Below are positions 25,804 through 35,587 of a stretch of DNA of 35,587 bases, piece by piece (position 1 is the stretch's first letter; every line of letters starts with the position of its first letter). A model generated the notes under the pieces. The model did not search any database and was not told the DNA's origin. It saw only the letters and a list, made by a program, of their open reading frames with translations. The stretch is from Willaertia magna (lineage: Eukaryota; Heterolobosea; Eutetramitea; Acrasida; Naegleriidae). The translations under genes were made by a program, and so were the position numbers. Location of the stretch: contig CADWAF010001045.1 of assembly GCA_902984215.1 (NCBI GenBank), forward strand, positions 1 to 35,587. Reading direction: 5' to 3'.

Positions 25804-27136
25804 ATGAAATCACCAACAATACTACCCTCTGTTGTTGAATCAACTACAACATCTATTGGTTTAAATACAAAATCAGTAAGATTAACGAAAGGTATTTGCG
25901 CAGATTTAAATCAATTCAAACAAATAAGAAAATCTCTGAATGACATACAACAACAGATAAATGATAAACATTCTAGAATAAAGAATGGTGAAGAAGAATT
26001 AGAAATCAATGAGGAATTAAGACAATTATATGCAACTGCTTATGAACAATCGAAAAAAGAACAAGAGTAAGTTTATCCAACACATGCATTCTTCTTTTTA
26101 CTAATGATTACTATTGTTATCATTGATCAACTCATCTTTTTGTATCTAGCCTAATCATTGTTATATTGGCTGAACTTTCTCAACTTGTAGAGAAGGCTGA
26201 AGAAAGACAACAGAAAGAAGAAGCAGCTGCAGCAGCTCTAACAATACAATCTCAAATACAATCCAATAGTAACGCAAGTATTACTTCTCCTACCCTAGTT
26301 ACAACACCTACTACAAGCCTTCCTCCGACTATTGATGCAATGCAAGTTGAAGAGTTGGAATTACCTCCACAAACAACAACCGTTGAAAGTATTAACACTT
26401 CCCCAATACCAACAGTTACTGCTCCAACTATTGCTACCACCGCTGTTACATCATCATCAAGTAATAATAATACAATTGCAAGTAAATCTGTTTCAACTAA
26501 AGAACCACCTACTACAAGAGGAAAGAAGAAACAAAAGAAGAATAAGACTGAAGAAGAGACCAAAACAACCTCTCCTCAAGTTGTAAAAGAAGAGACAGCT
26601 GTACCTTCTACTTCTTCACAAGAAAAACCAATAACGATGGATAAATATCTAGGTTCGGAAACTGATGAAATCCCTGTCGGAAGTAAAGTTGCTGCTAGAA
26701 TAAGTGGTACAACAGAAGAAAGTGGAGATACTGGTTTTTGGATATTAGCATCTGTAGTTAAATATATTCCAGATAAAGGAAGATATGAAGTTGAAGATGA
26801 AGATCCTGGTGACGAAGAAAATCCTGGAAAGAAAAGATACAAATTAAATAAGAAACATATAATACCTTTACCTACTGATTTCTCTCAACACAAAGTATTT
26901 AAGAAAGGTGATCAGGTATTTGCAATCTTTCCAAACACTACAACATTTTATCGGTAAGTATTTACAATTAAAATTTATTTCTATTAATTATTTTTATTAG
27001 TGCAATTGTTAAAACACTGCCAACTGCAAAGAATCAACGAAATTATTATTTGGAATTTGAGGATGATGAAGAAGATGGTGGCACACCTCAAAGAAAAGTT
27101 AGTTATAAATATGTAATACCCATTCCAAAGAATTAA
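25804..27136 (+). CDS. SGF29: SGF29, SAGA complex tandem-Tudor subunit, three exons
   Basis: Exons 25804-26066, 26150-26953 and 27001-27136 (introns GTAAGT...CTAG, 83 nt; GTAAGT...TTAG, 47 nt) give 400 residues. The N-terminus has a coiled coil (LNDIQQQINDKHSRIKNGEE). A long Thr/Ser/Pro-rich linker includes a basic patch (TRGKKKQKKNKTEEE). The C-terminal 150 residues are the SGF29 tandem Tudor domain: EIPVGSKVAARISG, GFWILASVVKYIPDKGRYEV, KKHIIPLPTD, KKGDQVFAIFPNTTTFYRA and, from exon 3, NYYLEFEDDEE and VIPIPKN. SGF29 reads H3K4me2/3 and brings the SAGA acetyltransferase module to promoters. Aromatic and acidic residues typical of the methyl-lysine pocket are present (Y/F in TTTFYRA, FEDD). 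Confidence 0.93.
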
Positions 27137-27497
27137 TTGTAATTTATTTTTGTAAATCTAAGATATCCAAACTAAATAACAGATATAAGTAAACAGCCTT
27201 ACTTCCAAGGATAAGAATTAAATAATAGAGATAGTTATAAATAACATTATTACCACATAATTATGAATATTTAAATAAATAATGGATTTGGGAATAACAT
27301 GTCCCTTTGTGTGCTGAAATTCAAAAAACATTTTGCCTTAAATCTTTTGCAAACATGTTGAAAGAAATGCAAGACCCATATTTGAGGACAGCAAAAATTT
27401 TACGCTGTTATGAACGACAAGTAAAATCCAATTTCCTTTTAGCTAAATTTTTCTTTCACTTCAAGTGTCACTGACTTTTCAACAAAGTTAAAAAAAA
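27137..27497. other. Intergenic, one weak 39-codon frame
   Basis: This region holds the 3' flank of SGF29 (TTTTTGTAAATC soon after the stop) and the 5' flank of the MOB fusion gene. A 39-codon plus frame at 27355-27474 (MLKEMQDPYLRTAKILRCYE) has a plausible composition but no domain and no partner exon. I do not call it a gene. Confidence 0.4.
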
Positions 27498-30286
27498 ATG
27501 TTTGGCATGTAAGTCTTCAATTTACACTGATTTCAATAAAAAGTATTAACAAATCAATAATAATTCGATCATTAATTGATTTATCATTAAATAATATGAT
27601 TAATAATATAATAGATTTGACAGAAATAAAACATTTAAACCAGTTAAAAATGTTCAACCAGGAACTACAGGATTTAATTTACATAAGAAATTAGAAGAAA
27701 CCCTACATCCAGAGGATAGTTTTACAGATACAGTAATGCAAGAATCAGTAAAGTTACCACCTGGAGGTAAGTCTAATAAATTATTATAATTATTTAAATA
27801 ATAATAAAAAAAAATGTAGATGATTTAAATGAATGGATTTCTGTTCATACAATAGATTTTTATAATAAAATTAATTCAATTTACGGAATATTGACAGAAT
27901 ATTGTACAGATAAAACATGTCCTAAAATGGCTGCAGGTAAGTTAAAAGATGAATGATATTATTTATTAAATAATGATTATTAATAGGAGCTAACTTTCAA
28001 TATTTATGGAGAGATCCAACATCTAAACAATATAAAAAGGCTACTGAAGTATCAGCACCAACTTATATTGCACTTTCAATGGATAAATTAGAACAAATAT
28101 TAAATGATGAAAAGTTATTTCCAACTGGTGGAGAATTCCCAAAAGATTTTAAAGATATTGTTAAAGAAATGTTTAAAAAAATCTTTCGTATTTATGCTCA
28201 TGTATTTCATCATCATTATCAAGAAGTATTACAATTAAAAATGGAAAATAATTTTCAATTTGCTTTTAAACATTTCATATTCTTTGCAATGGAGTTTAGG
28301 TTATTGAAAGAGAAGGAATTGAGTCCAATGCAAGATTGGATTGAAAAGGCAATTGGTATTGATTTAGAAAAGTATTTGAAGAGTAAAAAGTCAAAACATT
28401 CAAAAAAGGAAAAGAATTTAGATCCTAAAGATTCAGATATTCCCTCAGAAAGAAAGAAAAATAATAAATCTGTAAAGGGTTTCTCCTCTTTCGCTCAAGA
28501 GGGAATTGAAGGTCATATAAGAAGAAGAAGTTCATCTGTTTTAAATGATGAAAAATCTACTTCTACTTCAAGCATAAATACCTCAATAAGTGCAAGTAGC
28601 TCAAATGTTTTAAGTAATGATTCCCATATTAACAGTCAATATACAGTTGAACCTAATAAGATATCTACTTTAATTGTTGAAGTAATAGAGGCACATGAAT
28701 TGGCAGCAAAAGATTTAGGTGGTACTTCTGATGGATATGCAGTTTTAAAATTTGAAAATCAAGAATTTAAAACAGATGTTGTTTGGAAAGATTTAAATCC
28801 AAAATGGAATGAAAGATTTACATTTTTAGTTAAAAATTTAAATACTAATTTAAATATCTCAGTTTATGATGAAAATAAACTTTCAAAAGGACAATTAATT
28901 GGACAAGTAGATTTTAATTGTCAAGAATTAAGTGATGAGGAGAAACATGAAGTTACTTTAGAACTTAAAAATTCTAAAGATGAATATTCTGGAAAAATTC
29001 ATTTAAAATTAACATTTGTTAGTTCAGAATCAGGATCAATGAGTTATTTAAAGAAATTAACAAATTTATCATTTTATGAACCTTTAAAGAAATATTTATT
29101 ACAATTACCACCAAATGTATTTGTACAATTATTTGATAATAATAGATTAAATTGTGATGATAAAATTTATAAATCAATTATTTATTTAACAACATTTGGT
29201 GAACAAGAAAATGTAGCATTAGGATCACATGATTTTTCATTAAGTATTTTAAAATATGTAATTAGATGTGAAGTTGAAAAAACAAATAGAATTTCACAAT
29301 TATTAAGATCAAATAATATAAGTACTAAATTAGTAGGAATGTATGTTAAAATATTTGGACAAACTTACTTAAGAAATACTTTACAATCTATTACTCAACG
29401 TATTTGTGAAGAAGATAAATTCTTAGAATGTAATTATGAATTAATTAATGGTAAATCTACTGAAGAAGCTAAAGAATTAGCTCATCAAAATATGAATGAA
29501 ATAATTTCTTATTGTAAAGAATATATGAATATAATTAAGAAATCAATTAAATTATTACCAATGGATATACGATTAATTATTTCACACTTACGAGAACAAG
29601 TAATGAAGAAATATAAATCGGATAATAATAATTTAGTTGATAATCAAGTAGATCCAATGACTATGGGTAGTATTGCTGCTAGTTCATTATTATTCTTAAG
29701 ATTTATCACTCCATGTATTACAGCTCCATTATTATTTAATTTAATAAGTGCTCCTCCAACAAAGAATGCACAACGTACATTAATGTTAATTTCTAAAATT
29801 TTACAACAAACAGCTAATCAAATTGAATTTTCAGAAAAGAAGGAACAGTATATGGTTCCTGCTAATCAATTTATTAAAGAAGAGATGGTTGGATTAAATC
29901 ATTTCTTAGAAGAAGTGTGTAATATTAGTGACAATGATATGATTTTTATCCATAGAAGATGTGAAAGTATTACTGAAGAAAATAGTGATAAAGTATTATG
30001 GGCCTTATATAATATTCACAGTTTATTTTATGATAATGATCCAGTTGTTTATCCTTTACTATTAGATACTCACAAGAAATCTCTTTCAACAAGTCATTTT
30101 GCTTATTTTGAAATTGATGACCACAACGAGGTTGACCGATTATTAAAGACTTATGAAAATGTTAGAAATATTATTTCAAAATTAGGTCCTCCTCCACAAT
30201 TATCATTACAAGCAAGACAAAGAGTAGCAACTGCTTTTACAAGGAAAACAGAAAGTGAAATCCCTCAAATTAGTATCAATAATTAA
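27498..30286 (+). CDS. MOB-C2-RasGAP fusion protein, four exons
   Basis: Exons 27498-27508, 27615-27766, 27820-27936 and 27987-30286 give 859 residues with consistent phases. Residues 1-218 are a full MOB/phocein domain: RNKTFKPVKNVQPGTTGFNL, KLPPGDDLNEWISVHTIDFY, TEYCTDKTCPKMAAG, EKLFPTGGEFPKDF, FRIYAHVFHHHYQ and FKHFIFFAMEF. The zinc ligands are Cys83, Cys88, His165 and His170, spaced as in MOB1. A basic Ser-rich linker follows. Residues about 319-439 are a C2 domain (LIVEVIEAHELAAKDLGGTS; DLNPKWNERFTFLV). Residues about 455-745 are RasGAP, with the arginine finger in LLRSNNISTKL (Arg534) and the FLR motif in LLFLRFITPCITAPLL (Arg665). MOB proteins activate NDR/LATS kinases; RasGAP turns off Ras. 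The MOB C-terminus, C2 and RasGAP lie in one uninterrupted exon. Confidence 0.93.
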
Positions 30287-30574
30287 ATGGTGTAATATAT
30301 ATTAAAATTACCTATCTGTATATAAATATTTATTTCAATAAATTCGTACAGCCACAAACAATAATTTATTACATTTCAACTCCGTTTCGGCATTGCTCAA
30401 TACTTGCATGACGATTATTTTGATGAATTTTCCATCAAGTAACGTACCTCTTCATCTTTCAACTCTCCTTTTGTAAAAACAGGAGCGTGCTCGGCATTCA
30501 AAAAATTGAAACAACAACAAGGACGTTGCCACTCCCTTCAACATTCTATATCATTTACTAATAACTGAGAAGAA

Positions 30575-32267
30575 ATGGCAGGTCCAGCATTAGGTGCATC
30601 GTATTCTAAAAAGATTGGTTTCATCTATGTTTTTAATTTAATTGTAGGTGTCGGAGCTTTAACATTACCTAAAGCCTTTCAAAAAGCAGGTCTAATTCTA
30701 GGAGTTTTAACATTAGCCTTTAATGCATTTATTGCTTTTATTTGTGTTACTTATGTAGTAGAGGCTATGAGTTATTCCAATTTTCTATTAAAGAAACAAA
30801 AAGAAGAAGAAGAAGATGACAATAAGATAAATTTAGATAAAGAAGAAGAAGAAGAAAAGACTAGTTTATTAGAAAATCAATTACTTTTAAATCCTGCACC
30901 AACTATTTCAACACCATTAGTTGTCAATAATGAAAATGAAAATAAAAAGAAAAAGAAGAAAAAGAAGAAGAAAAAAGTAGATCCAGAAGTAGTTGAATAT
31001 CAAGCAGATCCATTTTCAATTTTGGAAAGAACTGAAATTGGTAAGATGACAGAACAATTTCTAGGAATAATTGGTAAAATATTATTTTACATTACATTAA
31101 TTATTTATTTATTTGGTGATTTAGTGATCTATGCAGTTTCTGTACCAAAATCTTTACGTCAAGTAACTGGACCAGTATTTGGTTTAACAAATGAAGGTAC
31201 TTTTTATTTATATTTAGGTATCTTTGGATTATTTGTAGTTCCATTTTGTTTCTTTAATTTTCAAAAGACAAAACCTTTACAAGTAAGTAGATAAATGCAA
31301 CAATAGATTTATTAATGTTTTATTTAAATAGTATGCTACTTTAGGTACTAGAAATCTTGCATTGTTTTTAATGATTATTTTAAGTTTAGTTTTTATTATA
31401 CAAGGAAATGGTTCTGTTAAGAATTTAACATTATTTGATATAACTCAATTTACTGGTTTATTTGGTACTTCAATTTATTCATTTATGTGTCACCATTCAT
31501 TACCTTCAATTGTTTCACCTATTTTAAATAAGAGAGGTATAACGAAGATGTTTGCAGGAGATTTTTTGATGGTTTTTACAGCTTATGTTCTTTTATGTTT
31601 TGTTGCAGTTTTTGCTTTTGGTAGCCAACCAAGGGAAAGTTGCTCACAAAGAATTCATGCTGGTCCACCTTGTCAAATTCAATCTTTATTGACATTGAAT
31701 TTTACAACATATGATTGTCCTTTCATTGCTTATTTCTTAGCACTTTTCCCAGTTTTTACCTTAACATCTAATTATCCATTAATTGCAATTACTTTAAGAA
31801 ATAACATTATGGTTTTATTTGAACGTGTTAAGATAATAGCAGATTGGAAATTCAGTCCATACATCTTTTCAGCAGTTGCTGCTATTCCTCCAATTTTGTT
31901 TGGTTTCGTAACTCAAGATTTAGATTTCTTAGTTCATGCAACTGGTGGTTTTGCTGGATTATTAATTCAATTTGTTTTCCCTACTTTATTAGTTTTATTT
32001 GCTAGAAGAAAAATTAGTAAATATTTTGAAGCACAAGAGATTACAGTGCCAAACTTCCCATTTAGCGAAAAGGTTAACACAATTTTAACTAAAATTTATA
32101 CCAACAAAGTATTTGTGTTTTTATTCCATAGACCAAGAATTGGAAAGACTCATTTAAGTCCTTTTTCACATATAATATTTGCAATAGTAATTTTATTGTT
32201 TTCACTTTTTGCGTTTGGATTTAATGCATTTAGTTTAATTTATTGCACAATATTAGATAAATGTTAA
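30575..32267 (+). CDS. TMEM104: TMEM104-like amino-acid-transporter family protein, two exons
   Basis: Exons 30575-31282 and 31332-32267 (49-nt GTAAGT...ATAG intron, phase 0) give 547 residues. It matches TMEM104 of the AAAP/SLC38-like fold throughout: GFIYVFNLIVGVGALTLPKA, DPFSILERTEIGKM, YLFGDLVIYAVSVPKSL, FFNFQKTKPLQ, YSFMCHHSLPSIVSP and FPVFTLTSNYPLIAITLRNN. About 11 membrane spans are visible. The loop after the second span carries an acidic run (QKEEEEDDNK) and then 11 consecutive lysines, a local expansion. Family members are endolysosomal; the substrate is unknown. Confidence 0.9.
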
Positions 32268-32487
32268 TTATTGTTTCAATAAATTAATAATAAGAAGATA
32301 TTTTCATTATGGATGTTTTGTAATAGTTGTTTATATTTAAAATTATGATGATCTTTATCATTTACAATTATTGTAACGTTCGTCCACACTCTATTTAACA
32401 CTTTTAATTTCTGTAAAGTTTTTTCTCATATTGCACAACGCTTCCTAAAATTAAAAGAGCTATTAATAAAATACTTGAATTAAAATA

Positions 32488-34254
32488 TTACTTAATAAGT
32501 TCAAATTCACAACCACCATTGTAAGTATCAAAAGCAGGACTTAGTTCATTCAAATCTGGAACATGTATATTTTCATATGAAATTCCATAATTTGTTCCAT
32601 CAACAATAAAAGAAATACTTTTTGTTTCAGGTGTGAAAATTGCTTCAATAATAGTTCCATTATTATTACAGCTCTTTTTTACATATGCCTTGCAAGAATA
32701 ATTAACAGTACTAGAATATAATGTTCCACCATTGCAATATAAATACCATCCACCTCCATTTCTATTGTAATTGATTGAATTCTTATCAAAAGTTGTTTTC
32801 AAAGCAAAACCAACCATTAGATCTGTACAATTATTTAATAACTTAATTTTATAACGAAAACAATCACTAGTTCCTAATACTCCACAACTCCAACCATTAC
32901 CATCATTTCCTCTTTTAAATCTTTTATTGTCATTTAATAATTGACCTTTATTACCACAATAATTTGAATCAAACAAACAATCTCTAGTAATGTTCAATTG
33001 AAAAGGAAAATTCTTAATTGATTTATCATCGATTTGAACATGTAAATAAGGTGATTTTATGTCAAATTTTAATAAATTATTTGACAATTCAAAATCAAAT
33101 GTTCCATTCTTATTATTAATACTTTTCAATTCAGTTTTTGAATCATCAATCATTAAAACTTCTTTACTCTTTGAAAGAAATGCAATTACATTACAATTAT
33201 AATTATTTGTAACTTTTTCATTCTTTTTATTCAATAATTGTAAAGTTATTTTTAAATCCTTTTTATAAATTGACAGTCCTTGTTTAATTTCATTAAAGTT
33301 AGTAATATAACATTTATCTATATCTATTGAATAATCAACAATATCTCCTAATTGATTGTTAATTAAATTAATTATTTGTTCTTTGTCTTTTTGAATCATT
33401 AATTCAAATTCTAAAAAAGATTGTAATTCATTTGTTTGTTGCATTTCTTTAATATTTTGTTTTCCTTTTTCTAAACTCAACTTATTTAAGATAACATCAA
33501 TGTCATTAGTTTCCTTTAACTTTTGTTCTAATTCTTTTCTATTTACTTGATTGGCAGTGGGTTGATTACTTTTAAAAATTGATTGACATAATTTATCAAC
33601 ATTTTGCATTAAATCTTTTAATTGTAAACTTTCATTCTTTAATTTAGTTTCTCTTTCATTATGAATTAATTGTGCTTTCTTCATTAATTCTTTTCTTCTT
33701 TCTTCAACTGCACCTATAATTTCATTACAACTGTCATCAATTTCTTTTGTAATTTGTTGTAATCTTTTATTGACATTACTAATTGTCAATTCAACCTTTT
33801 CTTTTATTGTCAATTCAACCTTTTCTTTTCTTTCATTCATATTATTTACCTTATCTTTTAATTCCATAATTAAATTTAATGTTTCTTCTCTTTCCTTTTC
33901 AATTATTTGTGAAACATGAACTTTCTCGTGATTATCATGAGGTGATAAAAAACTACATTCTCCACAAATTAACACTTTACATGGTTTACACAAAACTTTT
34001 AAAACGTTTGAAGAATGTTTTGGACAAACGTGGTGTTCTGAAACAAATGTTTGAAGTAAAATCATTTCGGATTTCTTTCCTAGATCATGCAATTGATGAT
34101 CTTTGTTTACTTTCTTTCTACTGTGAAGATCTAAATGAGAGTAACATAGATTTTTATTACATTGATAACAATATTTAATTGCTATTCCTTGTTCGTCATC
34201 ATCATACTCTTCAATACACAGGTCACAACGTAATTCTTGCGGTGCAAGCTTCAT
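32488..34254 (-). CDS. TRIM-like B-box/coiled-coil/filamin/SPRY protein
   Basis: The 588-residue single-exon protein has two B-box-like zinc segments (residues 8-58 CDLCIEEYDDDEQ...YCYQC; 73-115 HHVCPKHSSNVLKVLCKPCK). A long coiled coil follows, about 119-300 (EKEREETLNLIMELKDKVNN; QQITKEIDDSCNEIIGAVEE). Next comes a filamin-type Ig-like stretch (about 305-405, ending SPYLHVQIDDKSIKNFPFQL). The C-terminus is SPRY-like (about 410-588; GWSCGVLGTSDCFRYKIKLL; GGGWYLYCNGGTLYS; SISFIVDGTNYGISYENI). No RING is present. Within the coil, KEKVELTI occurs twice from a 24-bp tandem duplication near 33788-33835. Its first 149 codons are nearly identical to the B-box-SRA gene, and the full architecture suggests this is the donor copy. 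A signalling or ubiquitin-related scaffold is likely. Confidence 0.85.
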   Translation of the reverse strand: MKLAPQELRCDLCIEEYDDDEQGIAIKYCYQCNKNLCYSHLDLHSRKKVNKDHQLHDLGKKSEMILLQTFVSEHHVCPKHSSNVLKVLCKPCKVLICGECSFLSPHDNHEKVHVSQIIEKEREETLNLIMELKDKVNNMNERKEKVELTIKEKVELTISNVNKRLQQITKEIDDSCNEIIGAVEERRKELMKKAQLIHNERETKLKNESLQLKDLMQNVDKLCQSIFKSNQPTANQVNRKELEQKLKETNDIDVILNKLSLEKGKQNIKEMQQTNELQSFLEFELMIQKDKEQIINLINNQLGDIVDYSIDIDKCYITNFNEIKQGLSIYKKDLKITLQLLNKKNEKVTNNYNCNVIAFLSKSKEVLMIDDSKTELKSINNKNGTFDFELSNNLLKFDIKSPYLHVQIDDKSIKNFPFQLNITRDCLFDSNYCGNKGQLLNDNKRFKRGNDGNGWSCGVLGTSDCFRYKIKLLNNCTDLMVGFALKTTFDKNSINYNRNGGGWYLYCNGGTLYSSTVNYSCKAYVKKSCNNNGTIIEAIFTPETKSISFIVDGTNYGISYENIHVPDLNELSPAFDTYNGGCEFELIK

Positions 34255-34928
34255 CTTAAGGGCTTTTAGTCTTTTTTTTTGAAATGTTGCTTTTATTATA
34301 TTAATTTTTTATTAACTTATATTAAAATTTAATATAACGTATTAAATTGTTAAAACTAACTAAAATTAAAATAATAATACATATATTTTGGAAAAAATAA
34401 TTTTATTTTTTTTTATTGTTTTTTTATTTAAATTAGTAAAACAAAAATTAAATTAAAAATAAATTACACCACTAAAAAAAATTTAAAAAAGAAATAATAT
34501 TTTTAAATAATTTAAAAAGAAAATTTTTAAACTTTATACTAAAAAAGTTGTTTGTATAAATTAAGATACTTTTAAATGTAATTTATTCTTTAAAAAAAAT
34601 TGTTGCTAGTTAAAAAAAATTATTATTTAATAATTTAAAAAATATTTTACAATTAACTTGTATTTTAATTTATATCTTTAATTATAAGATTTAATAATTT
34701 TTTTAATATAAATTTTATCGAATTTATTTATTTCAATTTTAGTAAGTATTTAAATAATATTAATAGTAAATATTTTTTTGTTTAATATTTTTAGATTTTT
34801 TATTAAATTATGTAATCAACATTTACACTAAATATGCCAATACACAAATAATAACTCTAATCGAAACAATAAAATACAAAGTAGCCATAAAAGTCTAATA
34901 AAAATTATAAGTTTACAAAAAGTATGGT
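34255..34928. other. A/T-rich spacer inside duplication copy B
   Basis: This is the upstream region of the TRIM-like gene and 3' flank of the Cys-rich gene. It is almost all A/T and aligns with 13666-14345 with insertions and deletions. No coding frame or RNA is visible. Confidence 0.6.
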
Positions 34929-35333
34929 TTATAAATCTTCATGAGTTTGTGCAATTTTATAATACTCACTATCACTTTTTACTTGTGACTTCAAGGTTTT
35001 TGGTTTATCCCACCATTCTCTTACTGGTGTATGGCTGAGACTATGATAAGCACCAGAATGTCCACATGCACAAATAATGTTTGGTTCGTTAGGTCTATAA
35101 TCAGTACAATTACAACCACTTTTACAACAGCGGGTTGTCATTTGGGTTTCTTGTTGCTTTTGGGGTGGTATATGAATGTCGTAAGATAATGCACAAGAAG
35201 GACATATCATTATAAAACTACCGTTTTTAATTGCAGTTGGAGTAGCTGGTTGTGTTTTATTACAACGTTGGCAGTTACATTCTTGTTTGAAATCTCCAAG
35301 TTTTGGTGGGATGTAGTTGTGTGGTTGTGACAT
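34929..35333 (-). CDS. Cys-rich zinc-ribbon-like protein of unknown function
   Basis: The protein has 134 residues. Four CxC/CxxC-type groups are visible: ECNCQRCNKTQ, MICPSCALSY, RCCKSGCNCTDY and IICACGHSGAYHSLSH. Together they suggest two zinc sites, the first like a zinc ribbon (CxxC-26-CxxC) and the second of Cys/His type. The C-terminus (REWWDKPKTLKSQVKS) is basic. I do not recognise the family. A shorter decayed copy lies at 14346-14702. The start is the ATG at 35333, shared by both copies (MSQPHNYIPPKL). Confidence 0.7.
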   Translation of the reverse strand: MSQPHNYIPPKLGDFKQECNCQRCNKTQPATPTAIKNGSFIMICPSCALSYDIHIPPQKQQETQMTTRCCKSGCNCTDYRPNEPNIICACGHSGAYHSLSHTPVREWWDKPKTLKSQVKSDSEYYKIAQTHEDL

Positions 35334-35509
35334 TTTTATTGTTGTTATTCATTTGACAGCCACGGATAATTTAACTCAAAAGGTTAAAATAAAGAATGTT
35401 ACACTTTGATTGTGCTTATAATAAATTTTAAGTGCCAGGCAGCTATTGTAAAATGTTTATTTTAGTAAATGACTATTGTTCAATGGTCCTCCCTTCTAAT
35501 TAGAGATTA

Positions 35510-35587
35510 TTAATTACATTGTTGTAAATAATCAATAATTTGTTTAGTTACTTCATTTGAACTACTCATTTCCTTTAAAGTATTTAA
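35510..35587 (-). CDS. C-terminus of an unknown gene running off the window
   Basis: The last 78 bases encode, on the minus strand, 25 residues and TAA (LNTLKEMSGSNEVTKQIIDY, then LQQC and a final Asn). The frame is open to the window end. The same fragment, cut off, is at 14859-14936, supporting that this end is the original gene. No family is recognisable from so short a piece. Confidence 0.55.
   Translation of the reverse strand, partial: LNTLKEMSSSNEVTKQIIDYLQQCN

Larger units (their letters stand above)
33798..35587. repeat. Segmental duplication, copy B (partner 13.22-14.94 kb)
   Basis: The block holds the first part of the TRIM-like gene, its A/T spacer, the intact Cys-rich gene and the C-terminus of another gene, in the same order and orientation as copy A. 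It continues to the end of the window, so its right edge is unseen. Genes here are complete while those in copy A are decayed or fused, so B is probably the ancestral copy. Confidence 0.9.

Noticed and set aside
26252..26842. Long minus-strand frames opposite SGF29
   Set aside because: They are antisense shadows of its Thr/Ser/Pro-rich linker and Tudor region.
1..35587. CRISPR arrays, insertion sequences or a bacterial-type operon
   Set aside because: There are no regularly spaced repeats, transposase or integrase genes. Introns and gene content show a eukaryotic nuclear genome.

Overview
This is a protist nuclear genome segment: very A+T-rich, standard genetic code, densely packed genes on both strands, and short spliceosomal introns (about 35-130 nt, mostly GTAAGT...TAG). 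Cilium genes (IFT70/TTC30 and a CSTPP1 homologue) occur together with asparagine-rich proteins, a Zn2Cys6-type/fungal_trans-like regulator, B-box/SPRY genes and F-box/LRR genes. I infer a heterolobosean amoeboflagellate (Naegleria/Willaertia-like). The ciliary genes argue against Dictyostelium. No tool was run, so species and all identities are from reading.

Layout. 1-3.3 kb: tail of an unknown gene, a broken F-box/LRR gene whose middle is inverted, SKP1 (-), a three-exon CSTPP1-like gene (-), and a divergently placed small membrane protein (+). 3.4-5.6 kb: TM2-domain protein (-), intron-containing tRNA-Cys(GCA) (-), NADAR protein (+) and RBM42-like protein (-), the last two ending one base apart. 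5.8-8.4 kb: an RRM-RRM-RCC1 fusion (-) and about 700 bases of almost pure A/T. 8.5-12 kb: three tightly spaced + genes (Cys-rich type I membrane protein with a GC-AG intron, mitochondrial glutathione-peroxidase-like pseudoenzyme, single-pass membrane protein). 12-16.8 kb: a chimeric B-box-SRA gene (-), an A/T spacer, a decayed Cys-rich gene, and a 5'-truncated fungal_trans-like regulator (+). 16.9-20.6 kb: IFT70 (-) and a gene-poor 1.7 kb with strong inverted repeats that may hold a structured RNA. 20.6-32.3 kb: MFS transporter, MRH-like membrane protein, divergent CCT-eta-like chaperonin (-), SGF29, a MOB-C2-RasGAP fusion, and TMEM104. 32.5-35.6 kb: a full B-box/filamin/SPRY gene (-), its A/T spacer, the intact Cys-rich gene (-), and the C-terminus of another - gene.

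The two most interesting things are these. (1) One protein joins a complete MOB domain (Hippo/MEN/SIN kinase coactivator) to a C2 domain and a RasGAP domain with its arginine finger. (2) A segmental duplication of at least 1.7 kb is present at 13.22-14.94 kb and 33.8-35.59 kb. Its left edge fused the B-box N-terminus of the TRIM-like gene in frame to an SRA (modified-cytosine-reader) gene. Its right edge apparently removed the DNA-binding end of a Zn2Cys6-like regulator.
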